Source: Agelas oroides (lineage: Eukaryota; Porifera; Demospongiae; Agelasida; Agelasidae). Taken from it: a stretch of DNA of 64,000 bases. The stretch covers positions 2,792,371 through 2,856,370 of the forward strand of contig OX422193.1 of assembly GCA_949130485.1 (NCBI GenBank). Reading direction: 5' to 3'. This document shows, piece by piece, positions 26,996 through 41,100 of the stretch; position 1 is the stretch's first letter; every line of letters begins with the position of its first letter. A program made the translations under genes and the position numbers. Under the pieces are notes generated by a model, which worked only from the letters and a program-made list of their open reading frames with translations, was not told where the DNA came from and did not search any database.

Positions 26996-28260
26996 CTCTA
27001 CCACCATCTAACCTGGCTCGACCCGACTCTCTTCCACACTCTACCCGAATCTACCTCACTCTAACACACTCTACCCCGACTCTACCTCACTCTACCACAC
27101 TCTACCCTGGCTCGACCCGACTCTACCTCAGTATACCACACTATACCCTGGCTCGACCCGACTCTACTTCACTCTACCACTCTCTACCCTGGCTCGACCC
27201 GACTCTACCTCATTCTATCACACGCTACCCCGACTCTACATCAATCTACCCCACTCTACCCTGGCTCATCCCGACTCTACCTCACTCTACCACACTCTAC
27301 CCTGGCTCGACCCGACTCTACCTCACTCTACCACACTCTTTCCCGACTCTACCTCACTCTACCACACTCTAATCTGGCTCGACCCGACTGTACCTCACTC
27401 TACCACACTCTACCCTGGATCGAGAAGACTCTACCTCACTCCACCACACTCTACCGTGGCTCAAACCGACTCTACCTCACTCTACCATACTCTACCCTGA
27501 CTCTACCTCACTCTCCCACTCTCTATCCTGGCTCGACACGACTCTACCTCACTCTACCACACTCTACCCTGGCTCGATCCGACTCTACCTCACTCTACCG
27601 CACTCTACCACACTCTACACCGACTCTACCTCACTCTACCACACTCTACCCTGGCTCGACCAGACACACCCTCACTCTACCACACTCTACCATGGCTCGA
27701 CACGACTTTACCTCACTCTACCACACTCTACCCCGACTCTATATCACTCTACCTCACTCTACCTTGACTCTACCTCACTCTACCACACTCTAATCTGGCT
27801 CGACCCGACTCTACCTCACTCTACCGCACTCTACCCTAGCTCGAGGCGACTCTACCTCACTCCACCACACTCTACCGTGGCTCGAACAGACTCTAGCTCA
27901 CTCTACCATACTCTACCCTGACTCTACCTGACTCTCCCACTCTCTATCCTGCCTCGACACGACTCTACCTCACTCTACCACACTCTACCCTGCCTTGATC
28001 CGACTCTACCTCACTCTACCACACTCTACCACACTCTACACCGACTCTACCTCACTCTACCACACTCTACCCTGGCTCGACCAGACACACCCTCACTCTA
28101 CCACACTCTACCATGGCTCGACACGACTCTACCTCACTCTACCACACTCTACCCCGACTCTATATCAATCTACCTCACTCAACCTTGACTCTACCTCACT
28201 CTACCACACTCTACCCTGGCTCGACACGACTCTACCTCACTCTACCACACTCTACCTTGA
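26995..28260 (+). repeat. Module related to 1.1-1.9 kb (1358-bp unit family)
   Basis: The CCACCATCTAACCTGG mark at 27001 corresponds to 1114, and the CTTGATCCG variant at about 27994 to 1686. The offset changes from about 25887 to 26308, so several hundred bases differ between the marks. Marks appear in the same order as in the 1358-bp unit (CAGTATACC at 27129, GGATCGAGA near 27418). It is a single divergent copy and is not tandem here. Confidence 0.75.
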
Positions 28261-29194
28261 CCCCACCCGGCTCTACCTCTACCACACTCTATTCTGGCTC
28301 GACGAGACCCTACCACACTCTACCACACTCTCCCCTAGCTCGACCCGACTCCACCTCACTCTACCACACTCTACCCCGACTCTACCTCACTCTACCACAC
28401 TCTACCCTTACTCTACCTCAATCTACCACACTCTATCCTGGCTCAACCCGACTCTCTATCACTCTACCACACTCTACCATGGCTCGACACGACTTTACCT
28501 CACTCTACCACACTCTACCCCGACTCTATATCACTCTACCTCACTCTACCTTCACTCTACCTCACTCTACCACACTCTAATCTGGCTCGACCCAACTCTA
28601 CCTCACTCTACCGCACTCTACCCCGACTCTACCTCACTCTACCACACTCTACCCTTACTCTACCTCAATCTACCACACTCTATCCTGGCTCAAACCGACT
28701 CTCTATCACTCTACCACACTCTACCATGGCTCGACACGACTTTACCTCACTCTACCACACTCTACCCCGACTCTATATCACTCTACCTCACTCTACCTTC
28801 ACTCTACCTCACTCTACCACACTCTAATCTGGCTCGACCACGACTCTACCTCACTCTACCACACTCTACCTTGGCCCCACCCGGCTCTACCTCTACCACA
28901 CTCTATTCTGGCTCGACGAGACCCTACCACACTCTACCACACTCTCCCCTAGCTCGACCCGACTCCACCTCACTCTACCACACTCTACCCCGACTCTACC
29001 TCACTCTACCACACTCTACCCTTACTCTACCTCAATCTACCACACTCTATCCTGGCTCAACCCGACTCTCTATCACTCTACCACACTCTACCATGGCTCG
29101 ACACGACTTTACCTCACTCTACCACACTCTACCCCGACTCTATATCACTCTACCTCACTCTACCTTCACTCTACCTCACTCTACCACACTCTAA
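28260..29194 (+). repeat. Local triplication, steps 247 and 367 bp
   Basis: The CTCTATCCTGGCTCAA mark lies at 28431, 28678 and 29045. Copies at about 28260-28580 and 28870-29194 share a private 4-bp deletion that turns CTCTACCTCACTCTACCACA into a 16-base form (near 28272 and 28890). The deletion therefore came before the duplication. A four-base change is unusual here, where most indels are multiples of ten or one monomer. Confidence 0.82.
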
Positions 29195-30784
29195 TCTGGC
29201 TCGACCCGACTCTACCTCACTCTACCGCACTCTACCCTAGCTCGAGACGACTCTACCTCACTCCACCACACTCTACCGTGGCTCGAACAGACTCTACCTC
29301 ACTCTACAATACTCTACCCTGACTCTACCTCACTCTCCCACTCTCTATCCTGGCTTGACACGACTCTACCACACTCTACCACACCCTACACCGACTATAC
29401 CTCACTCTACTACTCTCTTCCCCGACTCTACCTCACTCTACCACACTCTACCGTGGCTCGACACGACTCTACCTCACTCTACCACACTCTACCCCGACTC
29501 TATATCAGTCTACCTCACTCAACCTTGACTCTACCTCACTCTACCACACTCTACCCTGGCTCGACACGACTCTACCCTGACTCTACCTCACTCTGCCACA
29601 CTCTACCCTGGCTCGACACGACTCTACCTCACTCTACCACACTCTACCCTAGCTCGACCCGACTCTACCTTACTCTACCACACTCTACACCGACTCTACC
29701 TCACTCTAACACTCTCTTCCCCGACTCTACCTCACTCTACCACACTCTACCCTGGCTCATCCCGACTCTGCCTCACTCTACCTCACTCTGCCCTGGCTCG
29801 AACCGACTCTACCTCACTCTACCACACTCTACCCCGACTCTACCTAACTCTACCACACTCTACCTTGGATAGACCCGACTCTACCTCACTCCACCATACC
29901 CTACCCAGCCTAGACCAGAATCTACCTGACTCTACCACACTCTACCCTGTCTCGACCCAACTCCACCTCACTCTACCACAATCTACCCCGACTCTACCTC
30001 ACTCTACCACACTCTACCCTGGCTCAACCCGACTCTACCTCACTCTACCACACTCTACCCTGGCTTCAGACGACTCTACCTCACTCTACCACACTCTACC
30101 GTGGTTCGACCCAACTCTACCTCATTCTACCACACTCTACCCTGACTCTACCTCACTCTGCCACACTCTACCCTGGCTTGACACGATTCTACCTCACTCC
30201 ACCGCACTCTACCCTGGTTCGACCCGACTCTACCTCACTCTACCACACTCTACACCGACTCTACCTCACTCTACCACTCTCTTCCACGACTCTACCTCAC
30301 TCTAGCACACTCTACCCTGGCTCGACCAGACTCTACCTCACTCTACCACACTCTACCATGGCTCGACACGACTCTACCTCACTCTACCACACTCTACCCT
30401 GACTCTACCTCACTCTACCTCACTCTACCTTCAGTCTACCTCACTCTACCGCACTCTACCCTGGCTCAACCCGACTCTACCTCACTCTACCACACTCTAC
30501 CCTGCCTCCACCCGACTCTACCTCACTGTACCACACTCTACCCTGCCTCCACCCGACTCTACCTCACTCTACCACACCCTATTCTGGCTCGACCCGACTC
30601 TACCTCACTCTACTACACTCTACCCTGGCTCGACCCGACTCTACCTCACTCTACCACACTCTACCCTTGCTGCACCCGACTCTACCTCACTCTACCACAC
30701 CCTACCCCGACTCTACATCACTCTACCGCACTCTACCCTTACTCTACCTCAATCTACCTCACTCTACCCTGGCTCAACCAGACT
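29195..30784 (+). repeat. Module matching 7.8-8.9 kb, then transition monomers
   Basis: 29195-30316 matches about 7769-8900 at offset 21426/21416. From about 30320 the array passes through CTGCCTCCACCC and CACCCTATTCTGG monomers (one short stretch doubled near 30500-30555) into the 7.3-kb super-repeat. Nothing other than satellite is present. Confidence 0.8.
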
Positions 30785-33700
30785 CTACCTCACTCTACCG
30801 CACTCTACCCTAGCTCGACCCTACTCTACCTCACTCTACCATACTCTACCATGGTTCGACCCGACTCTCCCTCACTCTACCACACTCTACCCTGGCTCGA
30901 CCCAACTCTCCCTCACTCTACCACACTCTACCCTAGCTCGACCTGACTCTACCTCACTCTACCACACTCTACCATGGTTCGACCCAACTCTACGTCACTC
31001 TACCATGCTCTAACCCGACTCTACCTCACTCTACCACACTCTACTCTTACTCTACCTTAATCTACCACACTCTACCCTTGCTCAACCCGACTCTCTATCA
31101 CTCTACCACACTCTGCCCTGACTAGACCCGACTCTACCTCAATCTACCACACTCTACCCTGGCTCAACCCGACTCTCCATCACTCTACCACACTCTGCCC
31201 TGACTCGACCCGACTCTACCTCAATCTACCACACTCTACCCTGGGTCGTCCGGACTCTACCTCACTCTACCACACTCTACCCTAGCTCGACCCGACACTA
31301 CCTCACTCTACCACACTCTACCATGGTTCGACCCAACTCTCCCTCACTCTACCACACTCTACACTGGCTCGACCCGACTCTACCTCACTCTACCACGCTC
31401 TAACCCGACTCTACCTCACTCTACGACACCCTACCCTTACTATACTTCAATCTACCACAATCTACCCTGGCTAAACCCGACTCTACTTCACTCTACCACC
31501 ATCTAACCTGGCTCGACCAGACTCTCTTCCACACTCTACCTGACTCTACGTCACTCTAACACACTCTACCCCGACTCTACCTCACTCTACCACACTCTAC
31601 CCTGGCTCAACCCGACTCTACCTCACTCTACCACACTCTACCCTGGCTTCAGACGACTCTACCTCACTCTACCACACTCTACCGTGGTTCGACCCAACTC
31701 TACCTCATTCTACCACACTCTACCCTGACTCTACCTCACTCTGCCACACTCTACCCTGGCTTGACACGATTCTACCTCACTCCACCGCACTCTACCCTGG
31801 CTCGACCCGACTCTACCTCACTCTACTACACTCTACACCGACTCTACCTCACTCTACCACTCTCTTCCACGACTCTACCTCACTCTAGCACACTCTACCC
31901 TGGCTCGACCAGACTCTACCTCACTCTACCACACTCTACCATGGCTCGACACGACTCTACCTCACTCTACCACACTCTACCCTGACTCTACCTCACTCTA
32001 CCTCACTCTACCTTCAGTGTACCTCACTCTACCACACTCTACCCTGGCTCGACCCGACTCTACCTGACTCTACCACACTCTACCCTGCCTCCACCCGACT
32101 CTACCTCACTCTACCACACCCTATTCTGGCTCGACCCGACTCTACCTCACTCTACCACACTCTACCCTGGCTCGACCCGACTCTACCTCACTCTACCACA
32201 CTCTACCCTTGCTGCACCCGACTCTACCTCACTCTACCACACTCTACCCCGACTCTACATCACTCTACCACACTCTACCCTTACTCTACCTCAATCTACC
32301 TCACTCTACCCTGGCTCAACCAGACTCTCTATCACACTACCACACTCTACCCTGCCTCCACCAGATTCTACCTCACTCTACCACACTCTACCCTGGCTCG
32401 ACCCGACTCTACCTCACTCTACCGCACTCTACCCTAGCTCGACCCTACTCTACCTCACTCTACCATACTCTACCATGGTTCGACCCGACTCTCCCTCACT
32501 CTACCACACTCTACCCTGGCTCGACCCAACTCTCCCTCACTCTACCACACTCTACCCTAGCTCGACCCGACTCTACCTCACTCTACCACACTCTACCATG
32601 GCTCGACCCAACTCTACGTCACTCTACCATGCTCTACCCCGACTCTACCTCACTCTACCACACTCTACTCTTACTCTACCTTAATCTACCACACTCTACC
32701 CTTGCTCAACCCGACTCTCTATCACTCTACCACACTCTGCCCTGACTCGACCCGACTCTACCTCAATCTACCACACTCTACCCTGGGTCATCCGGACTCT
32801 ACCTCACTCTACCACACTCTACCCTAGCTCGACCAGACACTACCTCACTCTACCACACTCTACCATGGTTCGACCCAACTCTCCCTCACTCTACCACACT
32901 CTACACTGGCTCGACCCGACTCTACCTCACTCTACCACGCTCTAAACCGACTCTACCTCACTCTACGACACCCTACCCTTACTATACTTCAATCTACCAC
33001 AATCTACCCTGGCTCAACCCGACTCTACTTCACTCTACCACCATCTAACCTTGCTCGACCCGACTCTCTTCCACACTCTACCTGACTCTACCTCACTCTA
33101 ACACACTCTACCCCGACTCTACCTCACTCTACCACAATCTACCATGGCTCGACCCGACTCTACCTCAGTATACCACACTATACCCTGGCTCGACCCGACT
33201 CTACTTCACTCTACCACTCTCTACCCTGGCTCGACCCGACTCTACCTCATTCTATCACACACTACCCCGACTCTACATAAATCTACCCCACTCTACCCTG
33301 GCTCATCCCGACTCTACCTCACTCTAGCACACACTACCCTGGCTCGACCCGACTCTACCTCACTCTACCCCACTCTTCCCCGACTCTACCTCACTCTACC
33401 ACACTCTAATCTGGCTCGACCCGACTCTACCTCACTCTACCACACTCTACCCTGGCTCGAGACGACTCTACCTCACTCCACCACACTCTACCGTGGCTCG
33501 AACAGACTCTACCTCACTCTACCATACTCTACCCTGACTCTACCTCACTCTCCCACTCTCTATCCTGGCTCGACACGACTCTACCTCACTCTACCACACC
33601 TTACCCTGGCTCGATCCGACTCTACCTCACTCTACCACACTCTACCACACTCTACACCGACTCTACCTCACTCTACCACACTCTACCCTGGCTCTACCAG

Positions 33701-36700
33701 ACACACCCTCACTCTACCACACTCTACCCTGCCTCCACCCGACTCTACCTCACTCTACCACACCCTATTCTGGCTCAACCCGACTCTACCTCACTCTACC
33801 ACACTCTACCCTGGCTCGACCCGACTCTACCTCACTCTACCACACTCTACCCTTGCTGCACCCGACTCTACCTCACTCTACCACACTCTACCCCGACTCT
33901 ACATCACTCTACCACACTCTACCCTTACTCTACCTCAATCTACCTCACTCTACCCTGGCTCAACCAGACTCTCTATCACACTACCACACTCTACCCTGCC
34001 TCCACCAGATTCTACCTCACTCTACCACACTCTACCCTGGCTCGACCCGACTCTACCTCACTCTACCGCACTCTACCCTAGCTCGACCCTACTCTACCTC
34101 ACTCTACCATATTCTACCATGGTTCGACCCGACTCTCCCTCACTCTACCACACTCTACCCTAGCTCGACCCGACTCTACCTCACTCTACCACACTCTACC
34201 ATGGCTCGACCCAACTCTACGTCACTCTACCATGCTCTACCCCGACTCTACCTCACTCTACCACACTCTACTCTTACTCTACCTTAATCTACCACACTCT
34301 ACCCTTGCTCAACCCGACTCTCTATCACTCTACCACACTCTGCCCTGACTCGACACGACTCTACCTCAATCTACCACACTCTACCCTGGCTCAACCCGAC
34401 TCTCCATCACTCTACCACACTCTGCCCTGACTCGACCCGACTCTACCTCAATCTACCACACTCTACCGTGGGTCATCCGGACTCTACCTCACTCTACCAC
34501 ACTCTACCCTAGCTCGACCCGACACTACCTCACTCTACCACACTCTACCATGGTTCGACCCAACTCTCCCTCACTCTACCACACTCTACACTGGCTCGAC
34601 CCGACTCTACCTCACTCTACCACGCTCTAAACCGACTCTACCTCACTCTACGACACCCTAACCTTACTATACTTCAATCTACCACAATCTACCCTGGCTC
34701 AACCCGACTCTACTTCACTCTACCACCATCTAACCTGGCTCGACCCGACTCTCTTCCACACTCTACCTGACTCTACCTCACTCTAACACACTCTACCCCG
34801 ACTCTACCTCACTCTACCACAATCTACCCTGGCTCGACCCGACTCTACCTCAGTATACCACACTATACCCTGGCTCGACCCGACTCTACTTCACTCTACC
34901 ACTCTCTACCCTGGCTCGACCCGACTCTACCTCATTCTATCACACACTACCCCGACTCTACCTCATTCTATCACACACTACCCCGACTCTACATAAATCT
35001 ACCCCACTCTACCCTGGCTCATCCCGACTCTACCTCACTCTAGCACACACTTCCCTGGCTCGACCCGACCCTACCTCACTCTACCCCACTCTTCCCCGAC
35101 TCTACCTCACTCTACCACACTCTAATCTGGCTCGACCCGACTCTACCTCACTCTACCACACTCTACCCTGGCTCGAGATGACTCTACCTCACTCCACCAC
35201 ACTCTACCGTGGCTCGAACAGACTCTACCTCACTCTACCATACTCTACCCTGACTCTACCTCACTCTCCCACTCTCTATCCTGGCTCGACACGACTCTAC
35301 CTCACTCTACCACACTCTACCCTGGCTCGATCCGACTCTACCTCACTCTACCACACTCTACCACACTCTACACCGACTCTACCTCACTCTACCACTCTCT
35401 TCCCCGACTCTACCTCAATCTACCACACTCTACCCTGGGTCATCCGGACTCTACCTCACTCTACCACACTCTACCCTGGCTCGACCAGACACACCCTCAC
35501 TCTACCACACTCTACCATGGCTCGACATGACTCTACCTCACTCTACCACACTCTACCCTGACTCTATATCACTCTACCTCACTCTACCTTGACTCTACCT
35601 CACTCTACCACACTCTACCCTGGCTCGACACGATTCTACCTCACTCTACCACACTCTACCCTGGCTGGACCCGACTCTACCTCACTCTACCATACTCTAC
35701 ACCGACTCTACCTCACTCTACCACTCTCTTCCATGACTCTACCTCACTCTACCACACTCTACCCTTACTCTATCTCAATCTACCACACTCTACCCTGGCT
35801 CAACCCGACTCTCTATCACTCTACCACACTCTACCATGGCTCGACACGACTTTACCTCACTCTACCACACTCTATTCTGGCTCGACCCGACTCTACCTCA
35901 CTCTACCACACTCTACCCTGGCTCGACCCGACTCTACCTCACTCTTCCACACTCTACCCTTGCTGCACCCGACTCTACCTCACTCTACCACACTCTACCT
36001 CACTGTACCACACTCTACCCTTACTCTACCTCAATCTACCGCACTCTACCCTGGCTCAACCAGACTCTCTATCACACTACCACACTCTACCATGGCTCGA
36101 CACGACTCTACCTCACTCTACCACACTCTACCCTGACTCTACCTCACTGTACCTCACTCTACCTTCAGTCTACCTCACTCTACTACACTCTACCCTGGCT
36201 CGACCCGACTCTACCTCACTCTACCACACTCTACCCTGCCTCCACCCAACTCTACCTCACTCTACCACACCTTATTCTGGCTAGACCCGACTCTACCTCA
36301 CTCTACCACACTCTACCCTGGCTCGACCCGACTCTACCTCACTCTTCCACACTCTACCCTTGCTGCACCCGACTCTACCTCACTCTACCACACTCTACCT
36401 CACTCTACCACACTCTACCCTTACTCTACCTCAATCTACCGCACTCTACCCTGGCTCAACCAGACTCTCTATCACACTACCACACTCTACCATGGCTCGA
36501 CACGACTCTACCTCACTCTACCACACTCTACCCTGGCTCGATCCGACTCTACCTCACTCTACCACACTCTACCCTGGCTTGACCAGACACACCCTCACTC
36601 TACCACACTCTACCATGGCTCGACACGACTCTACCTCACTCTACCACACTCTACCCCGACTCTATATCAATCTACCTCACTCAACCTTGACTCTACCTCA

Positions 36701-38100
36701 CTCTACCACACTCTACCCTGGCTCGACACGACTCTACCTCACTCTACCACACTCTACCTTGGCCCCACCCGACTCTACCTCACTCTACCACTCTCTACCC
36801 TTGCTTGACCCGACTCTACCTCATTCCACCACACACTACCCCGACTCTACATCAATCTACCCCACTCTACCCTGGCTCATACCGATTCTACCTCACTTTA
36901 CCACACTCTACCATGGCTCGACCCGACTCTACCTCACTCTACCACACTCTACCATGGCTCGACCCGACTCTACCTCACTCTACCACGCTCTAAACCGACT
37001 CTACCTCACTCTACGACACCCTACCCTTACTATACTTCAATCTACCACAATCTACCCTGGCTCAACCCGACTCTACTTCACTCTACCACCATCTAACCTG
37101 GCTCGACCCGACTCTCTTCCACACTCTACCTGACTCTACCTCACTCTAACACACTCTACCCCGACTCTACCTCACTCTACCACAATCTACCCTGGCTCGA
37201 CCCGACTCTACCTCAGTATACCACACTATACCCTGGCTCGACCCGACTCTACTTCACTCTACCACTCTCTACCCTGGCTCGACCCGACTCTACCTCATTC
37301 TATCACACACTACCCCGACTCTACATAAATCTACCCCACTCTACCCTGGCTCATCCCGACTCTACCTCACTCTAGCACACACTACCCTGGCTCGACCCGA
37401 CTCTACCTCACTCTACCCCACTCTTCCCCGACTCTACCTCACTCTACCACACTCTAATCTGGCTCGACCCGACTCTACCTCACTCTACCACACTCTACCC
37501 TGGCTCGAGACGACTCTACCTCACTCCACCACACTCTACCGTGGCTCGAACAGACTCTACCTCACTCTACCATACTCTACCCTGACTCTACCTCACTCTC
37601 CCACTCTCTATCCTGGCTCGACACGACTCTACCTCACTCTACCACACCTTACCCTGGCTCGATCCGACTCTACCTCACTCTACCACACTCTACCACACTC
37701 TACACCGACTCTACCTCACTCTACCACACTCTACCCTGGCTCTACCAGACACACCCTCACTCTACCACACTGTACCCTGCCTCCACCCGACTCTACCTCA
37801 CTCTACCACACCCTATTCTGGCTCAACCCGACTCTACCTCACTCTACCACACTCTACCCTGGCTCGACCCGACTCTACCTCACTCTACCACACTCTACCC
37901 TTGCTGCACCCGACTCTACCTCACTCTACCACACTCTACCCCGACTCTACATCACTCTACCACACTCTACCCTTACTCTACCTCAATCTACCTCACTCTA
38001 CCCTGGCTCAACCAGACTCTCTATCACACTACCACACTCTACCCTGCCTCCACCAGATTCTACCTCACTCTACCACACTCTACCCTGGCTCGACCCTACT
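30785..38100 (+). repeat. 7.3-kb super-higher-order repeat, copy 1 (7316 bp)
   Basis: Contains three CTTGCTGCACCC-led submodules at about 32209, 33853 and 37901, TTGACACGATTC at 31761, the CAGTATACC monomer near 33166, 34852 and 37214, and a partial 1623-bp unit at 36577-36993. Matching marks in copy 2 are at 39525, 41200, 45330 and 39077. Between 34930 and 34985 the CATTCTATCACACACTACCCC monomer is doubled; the same doubling is at about 40561-40611 in copy 2. Confidence 0.87.
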
Positions 38101-41100
38101 CTACCTCACTCTACCGCACTCTACCCTAGCTCGACCCTACTCTACCTCACTCTACCATACTCTACCATGGTTCGACCCGACTCTCCCTCACTCTACCACA
38201 CTCTACCCTGGCTCGACCCAACTCTCCCTCACTCTACCACACTCTACCCTAGCTCGACCCGACTCTACCTCACTCTACCACACTCTACCATGGCTCGACC
38301 CAACTCTACGTCACTCTACCATGCTCTAACCCGACTCTACCTCACTCTACCACACTCTACTCTTACTCTACCTTAATCTACCACACTCTACCCTTGCTCA
38401 ACCCGACTCTCTATCACTCTACCACACTCTGCCCTGACTCGACACGACTCTACCTCAATCTACCACACTCTACCCTGGCTCAACCCGACTCTCCATCACT
38501 CTACCACACTCTGCCCTGACTCGACCCGACTCTACCTCAATCTACCACACTCTACCCTGGGTCGTCCGGACTCTACCTCACTCTACCACACTCTACCCTA
38601 GCTTGACCCGACACTACCTCACTCTACCACACTCTACCATGGTTCGACCCAACTCTCCCTCACTCTACCACACTCTACACTGGCTCGACCCGACTCTACC
38701 TCACTCTACCACGCTCTAACCCGACTCTACCTCACTCTACGACACCCTACCCTTACTATACTTCAATCTACCACAATCTACCCTGGCTAAACCCGACTCT
38801 ACTTCACTCTACCACCATCTAACCTGGCTCGACCCGACTCTCTTCCACACTCTACCTGACTCTACCTCACTCTAACACACTCTACCCCGACTCTACCTCA
38901 CTCTACCACACTCTACCCTGGCTCAACCCGACTCTACCTCACTCTACCACACTCTACCCTGGCTTCAGACGACTCTACCTCACTCTACCACACTCTACCG
39001 TGGTTCGACCCAGCTCTACCTCATTCTACCACACTCTACCCTGACTCTACCTCACTCTGCCACACTCTACCCTGGCTTGACACGATTCTACCTCACTCCA
39101 CCGCACTCTACCCTGGCTCGACCCGACTCTACCTCACTCTACCACACTCTACACCGACTCTACCTCACTCTACGACTCTCTTCCACGACTCTACCTCACT
39201 CTAGCACACTCTACCCTGGCTCGACCAGACTCTACCTCACTCTACCACACTCTACCATTGCTCGACACGACTCTACCTCACTCTACCACACTCTACCCTG
39301 ACTCTACCTCACTCTACCTCACTCTACCTTCAGTCTACCTCACTCTACCACACTCTACCCTGGCTCGACCCGACTCTACCTCACTCTACCACACTCTACC
39401 CTGCCTCCACCCGACTCTACCTCACTCTACCACACCCTATTCTGGCTCGACCCGACTCTACCTCACTCTACCACACTCTACCCTGGCTCGACCCGACTCT
39501 ACCTCACTCTACCACACTCTACCCTTGCTGCACCCGACTCTACCTCACTCTACCACACTCTACCCCGACTCTACATCACTCTACCACACTCTACCCTTAC
39601 TCTACCTCAATCTACCTCACTCTACCCTGGCTCAACCAGACTCTCTATCACACTACCACACTCTACCCTGCCTCCACCAGATTCTACCTCACTCTACCAC
39701 ACTCTACCCTGGCTCGACCCGACTCTACCTCACTCTACCGCACTCTACCCTAGCTCGACCCTACTCTACCTCACTCTACCATACTCTACCATGGTTCGAC
39801 CCGACTCTCCCTCACTCTACCACACTCTACCCTGGCTCGACCCAACTCTCCCTCACTCTACCACACTCTACCCTAGCTCGACCTGACTCTACCTCACTCT
39901 ACCACACTCTACCATGGCTCGACCCAACTCTACGTCACTCTACCATGCTCTACCCCGACTCTACCTCACTCTACCACACTCTACTCTTACTCTACCTTAA
40001 TCTACCACACTCTACCCTTGCTCAACCCGACTCTCTATCACTCTACCACACTCTGCCCTGACTCGACCCGACTCTACCTCAATCTACCACACTCTACCCT
40101 GGGTCATCCGGACTCTACCTCACTCTACCACACTCTACCCTAGCTCGACCCGACACTACCTCACTCTACCACACTCTACCATGGTTCGACCCAACTCTCC
40201 CTCACTCTACCACACTCTACACTGGCTCGACCCGACTCTACCTCACTCTACCACGCTCTAAACCGACTCTACCTCACTCTACGACACCCTACCCTTACTA
40301 TACTTCAATCTACCACAATCTACCCTGGCTCAACCCGACTCTACTTCACTCTACCACCATCTAACCTGGCTCGACCCGACTCTCTTCCACACTCTACCTG
40401 ACTCTACCTCACTCTAACACACTCTACCCCGACTCTACCTCACTCTACCACAATCTACCCTGGCTCGACCCGACTCTACCTCAGTATACCACACTATACC
40501 CTGGCTCGACCCGACTCTACTTCACTCTACCACTCTCTACCCTGGCTCGACCCGACTCTACCTCATTCTATCACACACTACCCCGACTCTACCTCATTCT
40601 ATCACACACTACCCCGACTCTACATAAATCTACCCCTCTCTACCCTGGCTCATCCCGACTCTACCTCACTCTAGCACACACTACCCTGGCTCGACCCGAC
40701 TCTACCTCACTCTACCCCACACTTCCCCGACTCTACCTCACTCTACCACACTCTAATCTGGCTCGACCCGACTCTACCTCACTCTACCACACTCTACCCT
40801 GGCTCGAGACGACTCTACCTCACTCCACCACACTCTACCGTGGCTCGAACAGACTCTACCTCACTCTACCATACTCTACCCTGACTCTACCTCACTCTCC
40901 TACTCTCTATCCTGGCTCGACACGACTCTACCTCACTCTACCACACCTTACCCTGGCTCGATCCGACTCTACCTCACTCTACCACACTCTACCACACTCT
41001 ACACCGACTCTACCTCACTCTACCACACTCTACCCTGGCTCTACCAGACACACCCTCACTCTACCACACTCTACCCTGCCTCCACCCGACTCTACCTCAC

